Assembly: GCF_001692325.1 (NCBI RefSeq)
Contig: NZ_LXKN01000015.1
Location: forward strand, 1 to 64,000
Source: Rhizobium sp. AC27/96
GTDB taxonomy: Bacteria; Pseudomonadota; Alphaproteobacteria; Rhizobiales; Rhizobiaceae
Reading direction: 5' to 3'
Length of the DNA stretch: 64,000 nucleotides
Positions 37,182 through 46,417 of the stretch are shown in pieces (the first letter of the stretch is position 1; each line of letters starts with the position of its first letter). Under the pieces are notes generated by a model, which was not told the origin of the DNA, did not search any database, and saw nothing but the letters and a program-made list of their open reading frames with translations. Both the position numbers and the translations under genes were made by a program.

Positions 37182-39275
37182 TCAGCCGGCCGTTCGCTTC
37201 ATTCGCTTTGTCGGCAGCCGTTTGACGCTTCGATCGGCCTGCAGCCGCGCCGTTGCCAATGCCGCTGGTTCGGGCCTGGCGAAAAGATAGCCTTGACCGA
37301 TATCGCAGCCGATCTTGAGGAGGAAGACGCGCTGCATATGGGTTTCAATACCCTCCGCTATGCACCGTTTGCCGAGATTTCTCGCCAGATCGACCATGGC
37401 CCGCACAATCTGTTCGGACCGGATATCGTTGCCGATTTCGGCGACGAAGCTGCGATCGATCTTCAACTCGTCGAACGGAAAATCGCGAAGATGCACAAGC
37501 GAGGCGAAGCCCGTGCCGAAATCGTCGAGGGAGACCGACATGCCGTGTTGCCGGAAACGCGTGATGGTTTCCAGCATCTGATTGGTGCCGCGATTGAGGA
37601 AAACGTCTTCCGGGACCTCTACGGCGAAATCGTGCCATTCGAGCTGATACGCCCGGGTGGCGTTCTCGATGAGCTCATAGCCTTCCCGTCCAACAAGGAG
37701 GACCTCCGGAAGATTGATCGCTATCGGGCCGGGCCGCAAACCGGCCGCCTTCCAGGCTTGAATGTCGGACGCGACGATATCCACGACACAACACGTCATG
37801 CTGCGTACGAGATGCGATCCTTCCATCAGCGGCAGGAAGCGCCCGGGCGGCAGGATGCCGAGCTGGGGATGGTTCCAGCGCACCAAAGCCTCGAATCCAA
37901 GATGTTCTCCGGTTCGCAAATCGACTTTCTGCTGGTAATGGACAACGAATTCCTTGCGCGCGGGGGCGAACGCCAGGGCTGCTGCGAGTTGGTTTTCTTC
38001 CAGACGCTGGGCAAGCGAGGCCTCATCGAAAATGACCACCGTCCCGCGTTTGACCTTTGCCGCATAAAGGGCAAGATCCGCCACCCGCATGAGGCCCGGT
38101 TCGTCTGTTGCGTGCGCGGGAGCCGCCGCGCCGCCAATGCTGGCGGATACCGGGATGAGACGGCCTTCGAAATGACATTCCGAGGTGATCGCTGCAATGG
38201 CGCGGCCCGCGGCAATCTCAAGTGCCGAACCATCGCCGACGCCTGGGAGAAGAACGGCAAACTCATCGCCGCCCAGCCGCCCAACCACGTCGCCAACGCG
38301 AAAGGTCCTTTGAAGGGCATCGGCAACATGCCTAAGCACCGCGTCGCCGGCCGGATGGCCGAAATTATCGTTTATGGATTTGAAATTGTCGAGGTCGATG
38401 AGCAGCAGCGAGAAGCTTGCCCCGGTCTTTTCCTGATTGGCAAACAGCTCGGTCAGTGAATCATTGAAAGCGGAACGGTTGTTGAGGTTGGTGAGCGCAT
38501 CCGTATGGGCAAGCCGGGTGAGCTTGTTCTCAAAATCAAGCGTCTTGCGATGCTCGCTGTGGAGTTTTCTCAGAAGCGGCAGGAAGAGAATTGCCGTGGC
38601 CAGAATGAGCGTCGCTGCAATAAGCCCCAGCAACACGGCGCTTATAAGACGGGCGTGATCTATGCTGCCGTCGCTTCGGTCATGCGCGCTATCGATCAGC
38701 GCCTTGAACTGGCGCATAAGGAGACTGTCGGACGAGGCGGCAAAATCAATCGGCCCCCAAAAGGAATAGCGTTGCCGGCGGTCCTCTGCCGTTGTCGACA
38801 TGACGCGCTCGGCACGCTCCAGGAAGTCCTCAAGCCGTTGGGAGAGGTCGAGCCGCAAGGTCTCGGACTCTGCGTCATGCTTGTTGAGCTTCTCCAGAAG
38901 ATTGGCGCTTATCCTGCCATTCAGTTCGTCCAGCTTCTTGCTCATGGTTCGAATATCGGCAATTGCGTTTCGAACATCATCAATCATCGGTGCCACGACA
39001 TAGTCAGGCGTGTTCGGATCGATCGAAGCACGCATGACGGCTCGTGTTTCGATGGCAAGCTGCTGAAAACGGATGAATTGGCGCCCGACAAGATAGCTGA
39101 CATCCTGTTGCAGCGAATGACGCTCCAACGCAATCTCGACCGTCTCGTAAGTTGCGCTGATCAGTATCGTCATGACGACGATAGCAGCTACGTAATATCG
39201 ACCGATGGATTTGATGTAGTGTTCGATAGAATGGTGAATTGGCTTCCGGTGAATGTATCTATCTCTTATTTTCAT
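37182..39275 (-). CDS. Membrane-bound GGDEF-EAL protein (cyclic-di-GMP turnover)
   Basis: 697 residues: TM1 about 27-48, periplasmic helical sensor about 50-208 (coiled, Glu/Arg-rich), TM2 about 209-235, GGDEF domain about 255-415 and EAL domain about 435-680. The GGDEF motif is intact at 335-339 with an RVGD inhibitory site five residues ahead. EAL is intact at 462-464, with DDFGTGFASL, KIDRSFV and AEGIE. Both activities are possible. The large periplasmic region suggests extracytoplasmic sensing, perhaps through the neighbouring binding protein. Confidence 0.92.
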   Translation of the reverse strand: MKIRDRYIHRKPIHHSIEHYIKSIGRYYVAAIVVMTILISATYETVEIALERHSLQQDVSYLVGRQFIRFQQLAIETRAVMRASIDPNTPDYVVAPMIDDVRNAIADIRTMSKKLDELNGRISANLLEKLNKHDAESETLRLDLSQRLEDFLERAERVMSTTAEDRRQRYSFWGPIDFAASSDSLLMRQFKALIDSAHDRSDGSIDHARLISAVLLGLIAATLILATAILFLPLLRKLHSEHRKTLDFENKLTRLAHTDALTNLNNRSAFNDSLTELFANQEKTGASFSLLLIDLDNFKSINDNFGHPAGDAVLRHVADALQRTFRVGDVVGRLGGDEFAVLLPGVGDGSALEIAAGRAIAAITSECHFEGRLIPVSASIGGAAAPAHATDEPGLMRVADLALYAAKVKRGTVVIFDEASLAQRLEENQLAAALAFAPARKEFVVHYQQKVDLRTGEHLGFEALVRWNHPQLGILPPGRFLPLMEGSHLVRSMTCCVVDIVASDIQAWKAAGLRPGPIAINLPEVLLVGREGYELIENATRAYQLEWHDFAVEVPEDVFLNRGTNQMLETITRFRQHGMSVSLDDFGTGFASLVHLRDFPFDELKIDRSFVAEIGNDIRSEQIVRAMVDLARNLGKRCIAEGIETHMQRVFLLKIGCDIGQGYLFARPEPAALATARLQADRSVKRLPTKRMKRTAG

Positions 39276-39335
39276 AAAATACTCAATTTAAGTGAAATAA
39301 GCACTAGAAATGTCGATGAGTATCTTTTGTAGGTG

Positions 39336-39554
39336 TTACATTCGTTGATTTTGTCTGCGCTCAATGTCATCCGAGCGAACCGTAGTTGCAGGTATTTCTA
39401 TCAGCTTCTCCTGGATGCGGAGCAGTTCTTCGCAAATGGCCCTAATTTGATTGCGGGCACTCTCGATTTGCTTTTGCGCAAGATCGATGTCGATCTCATC
39501 TTGGTCCGACGCATGGCGGAGATGGCTCGGAGGGAATGCGATAATATTGCTCAT
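39336..39554 (-). CDS. Small hypothetical protein upstream of the GGDEF-EAL gene
   Basis: 72 residues beginning MSNIIAFPPSHLR, then a predicted amphipathic helix with Glu/Lys/Gln (IDLAQKQIESARNQIRAICEE). AAGGA lies about 7 bases upstream of the ATG. Same strand as and 60 bases ahead of the GGDEF-EAL gene, so cotranscription is possible. No family recognised; the N-terminus resembles small rhizobial hypotheticals. Confidence 0.55.
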   Translation of the reverse strand: MSNIIAFPPSHLRHASDQDEIDIDLAQKQIESARNQIRAICEELLRIQEKLIEIPATTVRSDDIERRQNQRM

Positions 39555-39564
39555 TGTTGATCCT

Positions 39565-39792
39565 TCAATCTAGGCACTCGGCGTCACGCAGCTTTGGTTT
39601 TCTGATGTTGCGGCGTTCGAACGGCATCCTTTGTCCCACCCATAGGCGGGATATCACGTCACGGGGAGCATGGGGGCGATCGGCCGCTTTGAGGTGACGA
39701 TCAATTAAACCAGCGAAATTCATTTCACCGGTGGCAAACACCCGAAGAGCCTTGGTCCATCGGGTGGTGCTTTCGGTCTGCGGAAGGCTCAA
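39565..39792 (-). CDS. Doubtful small ORF
   Basis: 75 codons from a TTG with GGGGGA three bases upstream, ending 10 bases before the 72-residue ORF. Rich in Arg and without a recognisable motif. Listed because its position could place it at the head of the same transcript, but coding status is weak. Confidence 0.2.
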   Translation of the reverse strand: MSLPQTESTTRWTKALRVFATGEMNFAGLIDRHLKAADRPHAPRDVISRLWVGQRMPFERRNIRKPKLRDAECLD

Positions 39793-40543
39793 ATCCCCCT
39801 TGAGGGATTGGAACCGTGAGACCTAATGCCATACGTCACAAAGCGATGCGAATTGCTGAAGAATAGTTAAATATTTCAGACTCTTGAGCAGCGAAGGAAA
39901 TCGGATGCGCAAATCGGATATTCAGCTGCGCTAATCGGCTTGTGGTCTCAATCTGGTACGCAGAGGGTAAGTCCCAATCAATCATTCGGCTAACTCGTCC
40001 ATTATGATGTGTGGTTGGAACATGCTGAGATTCCACTTTGTGCGTGGCCGGCGAGCATAAAGGGCATCAAAAGTGCCTTACATGCGACCTATAAAAGGAC
40101 GATGAGAATTAGAGTCACTTGCATTCGACGATTACGTTTTAGGAAACAGAAATCTGCCAACAATTATTTCCCGAAGTATATACTTTAGAATATTGAAATT
40201 ATTGAATGCACATAGGCCATATAAAGCGCCACATATAGATACGTGCGTGGCAAGCCAAATGGCCGGATATATGCTGCATAATCCGGATGAGTTTGTGACT
40301 CATACTCACTCAAAATCTGGATACAGTCGTATGATCAACACATATCACAAGGTAACGATCGCTCGGCCTGTTGAGCAAAACCTGTTCTATCGCATCAAGT
40401 ACGGCAAATATCGTATCCAAAAAACGCATCATGGCCAAATTGCGCATAATTCTTGCCGTGTGGTCTGACCTTCACCGTCCCCGACGCAGGCGTAAACAAC
40501 TCTTTAACCCAAAGGCGGCCTGAGTTGCGCATTAGTATGATAA
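39793..40543. other. AT-rich intergenic region upstream of the Tad-type genes
   Basis: About 750 bases with markedly lower GC than the surroundings, especially 40080-40540. A plus-strand frame at 40193-40468 (TTG start, 91 codons) has no ribosome binding site and no family. The region probably contains the divergent promoters of the Tad-type and GGDEF-EAL units. No repeats or tRNA were seen. Confidence 0.45.
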
Positions 40544-41923
40544 ATGTTGGTGCCGATTTTGAAGCAAAGATATTTCATCTCACGCGACCGTCTGTGGATT
40601 CTAATCAGCGCGCTGTTTCGGAATAGAAGCGGAAATGTCGCGATTGTTGTGGCCCTATCAATGGTCCCGATGATACTCGCCGTTGGCGCCAGTCTCGATT
40701 ATATCCGGGCCTACAATGTCAGACAACGCATACAAAGTGATCTCGACGCGGCGCTGATTGCGGCAGTAAAGCAGATCGATACCGCAGACACTGATGCTCT
40801 TAAACAGAAAGTTACTGATTGGTTCAGTTCGCAATCCGAGAGCAGTTATACAATCTCAGATATAGCAATTGATACCAGCAACCATAAGATAACGGCGATT
40901 GCGAACGGTGTTGTTCCGACAACACTCATGAAGATTGCGAATATCGACAATGTGCCGGTTAGTGTTGCAAGCTCGGTCAAAGGCCCGGCAACATCCTATT
41001 TGAACGTCTATATCGTTGTCGACAAGTCACCCTCGATGCTGCTGGCCGCAACAACCGCCGGTCAACAAGCCATGTATAGCGGGATCGGCTGTCAGTTTGC
41101 CTGCCATACCGGGGACGCGCATACCTCGGGAGGTGTGAATTATGCCGACAACTACGCCTATGCACATGCCAAAGGCATAAAGTTGCGGGCGGATGTTGCC
41201 GTCGATGCAGTCAACGAGGTGATCGATCTGATCGATGAGGCCGACGGCAATCACGACCGTATCAAGGTTGGACTTTATAGTCTTGGCGACACCACAACCG
41301 AGGTTCTGGCTCCGACACTCGAGACATCAGATGCACGTAAGCGCCTCTCGAATGATAGCTATGGGCTGACCAGCGCGACATCCACAGACTACACGTTCTT
41401 CGATGTTGCCTTGCCGGCTCTTCAGCAGAAGGTGGGCAGCGGCGGAGATGGCAGTTCCCTGGCCAAGCCGCTCAAGCTGGTCCTGTTGCTCACGGACGGA
41501 GTCCAGTCGAAGCGCGAGTGGGTGACTGATGGCGTGACGTGGTCCGGATCTAAAATCAAGACCGCCGGACCCTACTGGAACAAGGTCGCTCCCATCAATC
41601 CCGACTGGTGTGCCTACGTGAAGAACCAGTCGAACACCATGGCGGTTCTCTATACCGAATATCTGCCGATCACCACCGATTGGGGCTACAACAATACCGT
41701 CGGCTCAACGATGGCCAGCGCCAATTGGCGCAGCACCTGGGGCGGCACCATGGATAGCGGCATAGCTGCCAACATCACACGGCGTGACTATATTCCTTAT
41801 GCGCTCGCGGACTGCGCGTCGTCCAAGAGCCTGTTCATTTCCGCATCTTCCTCGAGCGATATCGTGTCCGGCTTGTCCGCGCTCTTCACGCAATATCTTG
41901 CATCCGTACGGCTGACGCAATGA
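40544..41923 (+). CDS. TadG-like pilus assembly protein with von Willebrand-type metal site
   Basis: 459 residues. N-terminal TadE/TadG segment with a single membrane helix (NVAIVVALSMVPMILAVGASLDYIRA, residues about 30-55) followed by an extracytoplasmic domain. YIVVDKSPSML carries the D-x-S-x-S metal-site motif and LVLLLTDGVQS the second Asp loop. TadG proteins anchor pilus assembly in the envelope. Four-base overlap with the next gene. The initiator region (start at 40544) lacks a strong Shine-Dalgarno; a later start is possible. Confidence 0.85.
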   Translation: MLVPILKQRYFISRDRLWILISALFRNRSGNVAIVVALSMVPMILAVGASLDYIRAYNVRQRIQSDLDAALIAAVKQIDTADTDALKQKVTDWFSSQSESSYTISDIAIDTSNHKITAIANGVVPTTLMKIANIDNVPVSVASSVKGPATSYLNVYIVVDKSPSMLLAATTAGQQAMYSGIGCQFACHTGDAHTSGGVNYADNYAYAHAKGIKLRADVAVDAVNEVIDLIDEADGNHDRIKVGLYSLGDTTTEVLAPTLETSDARKRLSNDSYGLTSATSTDYTFFDVALPALQQKVGSGGDGSSLAKPLKLVLLLTDGVQSKREWVTDGVTWSGSKIKTAGPYWNKVAPINPDWCAYVKNQSNTMAVLYTEYLPITTDWGYNNTVGSTMASANWRSTWGGTMDSGIAANITRRDYIPYALADCASSKSLFISASSSSDIVSGLSALFTQYLASVRLTQ

Positions 41924-42450
41924 TGCACCCCAGATCATTGAAACTCCTGCGTCATCTGTCAGCCGATCGCAAGGGCGCGGCTGCGGTCGAGTTTGCGCTG
42001 CTGATATTTCCGCTGTCCCTGATAATCTTCGCCATCATAGAGGTTTCCGTGATGTTCTTCGCGGCATCCAGCCTCGATGCATCGGTGCAGAAGATATCCC
42101 GCATGATACGCACCGGAGAGGCCGTCTCGGCCAACATGACGCTCACCGATTTCAAGGCAAAAATCTGCGCGGATATGACCCTTACTTTCAGCTGTTCGGA
42201 TAGTCTCTTGATCAGGGTCGATGTCATCTCCAACCTGTCTGCCGTCACCAGCGTCACTCCGATCGACAGCACGGGCAATCTCAAGGTCACGGAGACCTTC
42301 GCCACCGGCAAGGCGAGCGATTACATGCTGGTGCAGGCATTTTTGCCGTGGAGCTCTGTCGTCAATTACTTCACCTATTCCAGCGCAAAGCTGGCGGACG
42401 GTCGCTACCTACTTGGTGCGACTGTGCTGTTTCGCAACGAGCCCTCCTGA
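41920..42450 (+). CDS. TadE-like pseudopilin-family protein (1)
   Basis: 176 residues: short cytoplasmic lead RHLSADRKGAAAVEFALLIF and a membrane helix LSLIIFAIIEVSVMFFAA. GAAAVEFALL is the TadE/G prepilin-like signature with Glu at +5 after the Ala-rich cut region. The rest is a periplasmic domain with a Cys pair (KICADMTLTFSCSD). Middle gene of a three-gene coupled set. Confidence 0.85.
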   Translation: MMHPRSLKLLRHLSADRKGAAAVEFALLIFPLSLIIFAIIEVSVMFFAASSLDASVQKISRMIRTGEAVSANMTLTDFKAKICADMTLTFSCSDSLLIRVDVISNLSAVTSVTPIDSTGNLKVTETFATGKASDYMLVQAFLPWSSVVNYFTYSSAKLADGRYLLGATVLFRNEPS

Positions 42451-42451
42451 G

Positions 42452-43036
42452 ATGACCATCAAACATGCCCGGCCCAAGCGCCGCATCGGAACCTTCAGCA
42501 TTCGGCGCTTCGCAAGCAATCGCAATGGCGCCTCAGCGGTGGAGTTTGCTCTTCTGTTGCCAATTCTGCTGCTGCTGCTGGCGGCAACCCTGGATCTCGG
42601 ACATGCATTGACCGTCAACCGCAAGCTCGATCAAATTGCCTCCACGACGGGAGATGTCATTTCGCAGCAAGGCACCTGGACAAAATCCAATGTTGCCGGA
42701 CTGCTCTCGGGAATGAGCTTCATACTGCAGCCTTACGACACGACGGGGCTGACCATTACCGTGGCGGTGGAGGATGTGTCGGCAAATGGCACCGCGACGG
42801 TAAATTGGTCGGCAGCACTCAATACGTCTTTGCTTGCCGCAGGCTCGGCAAGCCCGATTACCGTGCCCGCGAAAATACAGGAGGGGGGCGTCCAGGTTGT
42901 TCTGACGCGGGTACAATATAAGTTTACGACGCCGATTTCCGCATTTCTCGGAAGTTTTACCGGGATCAGTGGTTACAGCTTCGACCGCTATTTCTTTAAT
43001 CGGCCGCGTACAGCTGATACGATTACCTATAACTAG
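42452..43036 (+). CDS. TadE-like pseudopilin-family protein (2)
   Basis: 194 residues starting at the ATG one base after the previous stop codon. RRFASNRNGASAVEFALLLP then ILLLLLAATLDLGHALTV repeats the TadE signature, with a beta-rich outer domain. The longer frame upstream (from 42221) is antisense-like overlap with the previous gene and is not used. No Tad ATPase, TadB/C platform, secretin or prepilin peptidase lies in the window. Confidence 0.83.
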   Translation: MTIKHARPKRRIGTFSIRRFASNRNGASAVEFALLLPILLLLLAATLDLGHALTVNRKLDQIASTTGDVISQQGTWTKSNVAGLLSGMSFILQPYDTTGLTITVAVEDVSANGTATVNWSAALNTSLLAAGSASPITVPAKIQEGGVQVVLTRVQYKFTTPISAFLGSFTGISGYSFDRYFFNRPRTADTITYN

Positions 43037-43104
43037 CGCAGATCGGGACTGCTTTATCGCCTCGAAAGATTGAGGTTGCCGGTCGATTGAAGCGGCCTTT
43101 CAGG

Positions 43105-44094
43105 TCAGGTCGTCCGTCCGTTCGAGATCTGCCTGCCGTAGATGCCGGCCTGCAAGAAATCCCCGCGAGAAGATCGGGGCTGCTTCTCCCCAACAAGTGT
43201 TCTCCGGAGCTGATGGATATGTCCGGCACCAATTCCACAGCAACCACCGACAATCGTTGCGCCGGCCTCCACCCACGAACATGCGAAGCGCGAATATGTG
43301 TCGTCATTCAGATCGTTGCGGGTAGCGTGCAGGCCCTCATTGGCCGCGGATTCGCCTTGCTCCCCCTCGAAGGCATTGGCATAGACGCCGATCTGTAGCG
43401 TTGATCCGCTATTTTCAACGACGCGAACAACCGCATCGACTGCGGCCTGCATCACTTCCGGTCTGCTGCAGTTGAACAAAAGCGCCTCGGCGCCGGAAGA
43501 CACCGCCCATCTTGCTGCGTTTTCGACCAACTCACCGGAACGCAGTTTCGGTTCCGCGCCGTTTCTCTGGGCGGCGTCGTCGGCCAATGTGAATGAAATC
43601 CAGAATGGCTTGCCGGTCGCCGCAACTGCGGCACGAACGGCTTCCCCTTCGGCGACCAGGCTTAGTGTCTCGCCGAGCCAGACATCGACATAGGGATCGA
43701 GGTTTTCCACGAGGACCTTGAGATAATCCTGGACCCGCGAAGGATCGAAGTTTTCCGGTTCATAGGAGCCAAATACGGGTGGCAGCGAGCCGGCGACCAG
43801 AATTTTTCGATCCGCGCAGCTATCGGCCGCCTCACGCGCGAGTTGGCCCGCGCGTGCGATGAGCGCTGCACCCTCCCGCCAGAAGCGTTCCTCACCGATG
43901 TGGAACGGGACGAGCGCATAGCTATTGGTGGTGATGATGTCCGAGCCGGCGGCGATGAACTCTTCATGGACCTTTCGCACAATATCGGGCGAGTTGATCA
44001 GCGCCAAAGCCGACCATTCCGGCTGCTTCAGTTCGGCGCCCAGACGGAGGAGTTCGCGGCTCATGCCGCCATCGAGAATGTAGAGTTTGCTCAT
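43105..44094 (-). CDS. Homocysteine S-methyltransferase
   Basis: 329 residues. Pattern of the Zn-dependent methyltransferase barrel: LYILDGGMSRELLRLG at the N-terminus, IITTNSYALVPFHIGEE, EALLFNCSRPEVMQAA (first Cys) and ATIVGGCCGIGAGHIHQL (Cys pair). Transfers a methyl group to homocysteine, in related enzymes from S-methylmethionine or S-adenosylmethionine. Last gene of an ABC importer operon (63 bases after the permease), which points to an imported methyl donor. Confidence 0.88.
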   Translation of the reverse strand: MSKLYILDGGMSRELLRLGAELKQPEWSALALINSPDIVRKVHEEFIAAGSDIITTNSYALVPFHIGEERFWREGAALIARAGQLAREAADSCADRKILVAGSLPPVFGSYEPENFDPSRVQDYLKVLVENLDPYVDVWLGETLSLVAEGEAVRAAVAATGKPFWISFTLADDAAQRNGAEPKLRSGELVENAARWAVSSGAEALLFNCSRPEVMQAAVDAVVRVVENSGSTLQIGVYANAFEGEQGESAANEGLHATRNDLNDDTYSRFACSWVEAGATIVGGCCGIGAGHIHQLRRTLVGEKQPRSSRGDFLQAGIYGRQISNGRTT

Positions 44095-44157
44095 GTGTAA
44101 GGTTTCCTTGAATGCTTCGGGACTGCGCGCGGGCAGCCCCTCCTTTCTGCTGTGGCG

Positions 44158-44847
44158 CTAGCGCCGGACCGGCACCTGTGCCTCCAGCACCCGGAAGGTG
44201 CGCGCGATGATGGCGGTGAGAATGAGATAGAAGACCGTTACGACGATCAGCGGCTCATAGACGAGCAGCGTATCCTGGCGCACCTTGCTGGCGACCGCAT
44301 AGAGATCCATCACCGTAACGGTAAAGGCGAGCGGCGTTGCCTTGAGCTGCATGACGATTTCGCCGCCGATCGTCGGCAGTGCGATGCGAATGGCGCGCGG
44401 CAGCCAGATGCGCCGGATCAACGTGAAGGGTCGCATGCCGAATGCACGGCCGGCTTCCAATTCTCCCTTCGGCACTGCCAGCAATGCTCCCCGCAACACT
44501 TCCGCCTCGTAGGCGGCGTAGTTCAATGTGAAGCTGACGGCGGCAAAGAAGAAGCCTTCGCGCAGGACCGGCCAAAGCAGGCTCTGACGGATGCCGGGGA
44601 TCATCGGCAATAGCGAGCCTACGCCATAGTAGAGAAGCCAGAGCTGGATCAGGAGCGGTGTACCTCGGAAGAAGGTGCAGTAGCCTCGAGCGATGTTGCG
44701 CACGAGCAGGCCGCCGCTGACTTGCGCGAAGGCCAGGCCGATGGCGAGGAGGAAGCCGAAGACGACGGATATCAGCAGCAGCAATATCGTCTGGCCGGCG
44801 CCTGCCAATAGAAGTGGCCAGTAGGAGGTTATCCATGAGAAAGTCAT
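44158..44847 (-). CDS. Polar amino acid ABC permease (HisM type)
   Basis: 229 residues, about five membrane segments, opening with WPLLLAGAGQTILLLLISVVF. Family motif RGTPLLIQLWLLYYG and EAA loop EAGRAFGMRPFTLIRRIWLPRAIRIALPT. Pairs with the next-upstream permease to form the channel. Twelve bases after it. Confidence 0.9.
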   Translation of the reverse strand: MTFSWITSYWPLLLAGAGQTILLLLISVVFGFLLAIGLAFAQVSGGLLVRNIARGYCTFFRGTPLLIQLWLLYYGVGSLLPMIPGIRQSLLWPVLREGFFFAAVSFTLNYAAYEAEVLRGALLAVPKGELEAGRAFGMRPFTLIRRIWLPRAIRIALPTIGGEIVMQLKATPLAFTVTVMDLYAVASKVRQDTLLVYEPLIVVTVFYLILTAIIARTFRVLEAQVPVRR

Positions 44848-44859
44848 CTGGCGTACTCC

Positions 44860-45585
44860 TTAGGCAAACTTCGGTTGGCCGCGCCGCACCCGACGCTCGA
44901 TCAAATTGAAGATGGCGTTGGAGACGAGGGTAAGGGCGAGATACAGAAGAGCGGACGCCAGGAAGAAGATGAAGTAGTGCTTGGTGCTCGCGCCCGCGAG
45001 ACGCGTGGCGAGCGCCAGTTCCTGATAGCCGACGACGGCGACCAGCGCGCTGTCCTTGGTAACGGACATCCAAAGATTGGCCAGACCTGGCAGGGCGTTC
45101 GGCAATAATGCCGGCAGGATGATACGGCGAAAACGCAGCCATGATCCCATGCCGAAGGCCTTCGCCGCCTCAATCTGGCCGGTCGGGATGGCGAGAATCG
45201 CGCCGCGCAGCACTTCCGTCATATAGGCACCCTGCACGAAGCCGAGCACTGCAACCGCGACGAGAAAACCGTTGACCTCGATCATGGGCAGGCTAAGCGC
45301 AACCAAAAGCCGGTTGAGGCCGTCCATGCCGGCATAATAGAGCCCGACGATCAGGATCAATTCGGGGATGGCGCGGATAGCTGTCGTGTAAAGGTCGAGC
45401 AGCAGGCGCAGCGGCCTGTTGCCCGAGAGCTTGCCAAGCGCGCCGCCTGTCCCGAGCACAAGACCGATCAGAAAGGCGCCGGCGGAAATGGCGATCGTCG
45501 AGACGGCACCCACGAGCAAGGTCCCGCCCCATCCGGGTGGATAAGGAGAGAGCAGGTCGAAGATACCCTGTTGAGTGCTCGCCAT
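44860..45585 (-). CDS. Polar amino acid ABC permease (HisQ type)
   Basis: 241 residues: GGTLLVGAVSTIAISAGAFLIG, YTTAIRAIPELILIVGLYYAG, then the EAA loop EAAKAFGMGSWLRFRRIILPALLPNALPGL. The heterodimer HisQ/HisM architecture is typical for amino acid importers. Twelve bases separate it from the binding-protein gene upstream. Confidence 0.9.
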   Translation of the reverse strand: MASTQQGIFDLLSPYPPGWGGTLLVGAVSTIAISAGAFLIGLVLGTGGALGKLSGNRPLRLLLDLYTTAIRAIPELILIVGLYYAGMDGLNRLLVALSLPMIEVNGFLVAVAVLGFVQGAYMTEVLRGAILAIPTGQIEAAKAFGMGSWLRFRRIILPALLPNALPGLANLWMSVTKDSALVAVVGYQELALATRLAGASTKHYFIFFLASALLYLALTLVSNAIFNLIERRVRRGQPKFA

Positions 45586-45597
45586 CGTTGGGATCGC

Positions 45598-46371
45598 TTA
45601 TTTTGCGCCGTAGATGTCGAAGTTGAAATATTTCCTGGTGATTTCGTCGTACTTGCCGTCGGAGCGTAGTGCGGCGATCGCTGCATTCAGCTTGGCCTTC
45701 AGCTCCGCGTCCCCTTTGCGCAAGCCCCCGGAAACGCCGGCTCCCAGTATCTCCTTGTCGTCGGCGACATCGCCCATCTTGGCGCAGCAATCCTTGCCGC
45801 CGTCGCTGTTCAGAAAGGCGTCAAGCGCGAGCGAATCGCCAAAGACATAGTCGATGCGGCCGGCGGCGAGATCCTGGAATGCCTCGTCGAGTGTCTGGTA
45901 GGTCTTCTCGTCGGCAACCTTGGCGAAGTATTTTTTATAATATTCCGACTGAATGGTGGACACCTGAATGCCAATGGTCTTGCCCTTCACGTCGTCGGCC
46001 GCTGCGCCGGGCTTCTGGTCCTTCGGGCCGATCAGCGTGCTTGGCGTATTGTAATACTTGTCTGTGAAGTCGATGACCTTGGAGCGCTCTGCCGTGTTGG
46101 ACATGGAGGACCAGATCACGTCGAACTTCTTGCTCTGGAGCGCCGGAATGAGGCCATCCCAGGAGAGTTCGACGATCGAGCATTTCTCCTTCATCTGCTC
46201 GCAGACGGCGTTCATCAGGTCGATTTCCCATCCATGCCACGCACCCGAGGCGTCCTTTGCAAAGAAGGGCGGATAAGATTCGTTCATGATGCCGAAGCGG
46301 ATCTCGGCCTGTGCTGCGATAGGGGAAAGCGCAAGCGTGAGGCCGGCAAGAAGCATGGGGAGCATTTTCAT
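45598..46371 (-). CDS. Amino-acid-type periplasmic binding protein (family 3)
   Basis: 257 residues. Signal peptide MKMLPMLLAGLTLALSPIAAQA, then EIRFGIMNESYPPFFAKDASG, GWEIDLMNAVCEQMKEKC and DVIWSSMSNTAERSKVIDFTDKYY, the classic family-3 order. DVKGKTIGIQVST and AGRIDYVFGD give the second lobe. Start set at 46371 with GGAG upstream. The methyltransferase partner suggests S-methylmethionine or a related sulfur compound as ligand, by inference. Confidence 0.9.
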   Translation of the reverse strand: MKMLPMLLAGLTLALSPIAAQAEIRFGIMNESYPPFFAKDASGAWHGWEIDLMNAVCEQMKEKCSIVELSWDGLIPALQSKKFDVIWSSMSNTAERSKVIDFTDKYYNTPSTLIGPKDQKPGAAADDVKGKTIGIQVSTIQSEYYKKYFAKVADEKTYQTLDEAFQDLAAGRIDYVFGDSLALDAFLNSDGGKDCCAKMGDVADDKEILGAGVSGGLRKGDAELKAKLNAAIAALRSDGKYDEITRKYFNFDIYGAK

Positions 46372-46417
46372 TCGCGGGATTCTCCAGATGTGGTTGTTTG
46401 TGAAAATCAATTAAGGA

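Noticed and set aside
40193..40468. 91-codon plus-strand frame in the AT-rich gap
   Set aside because: TTG start without Shine-Dalgarno, no family resemblance, AT-rich composition that opens frames by chance.
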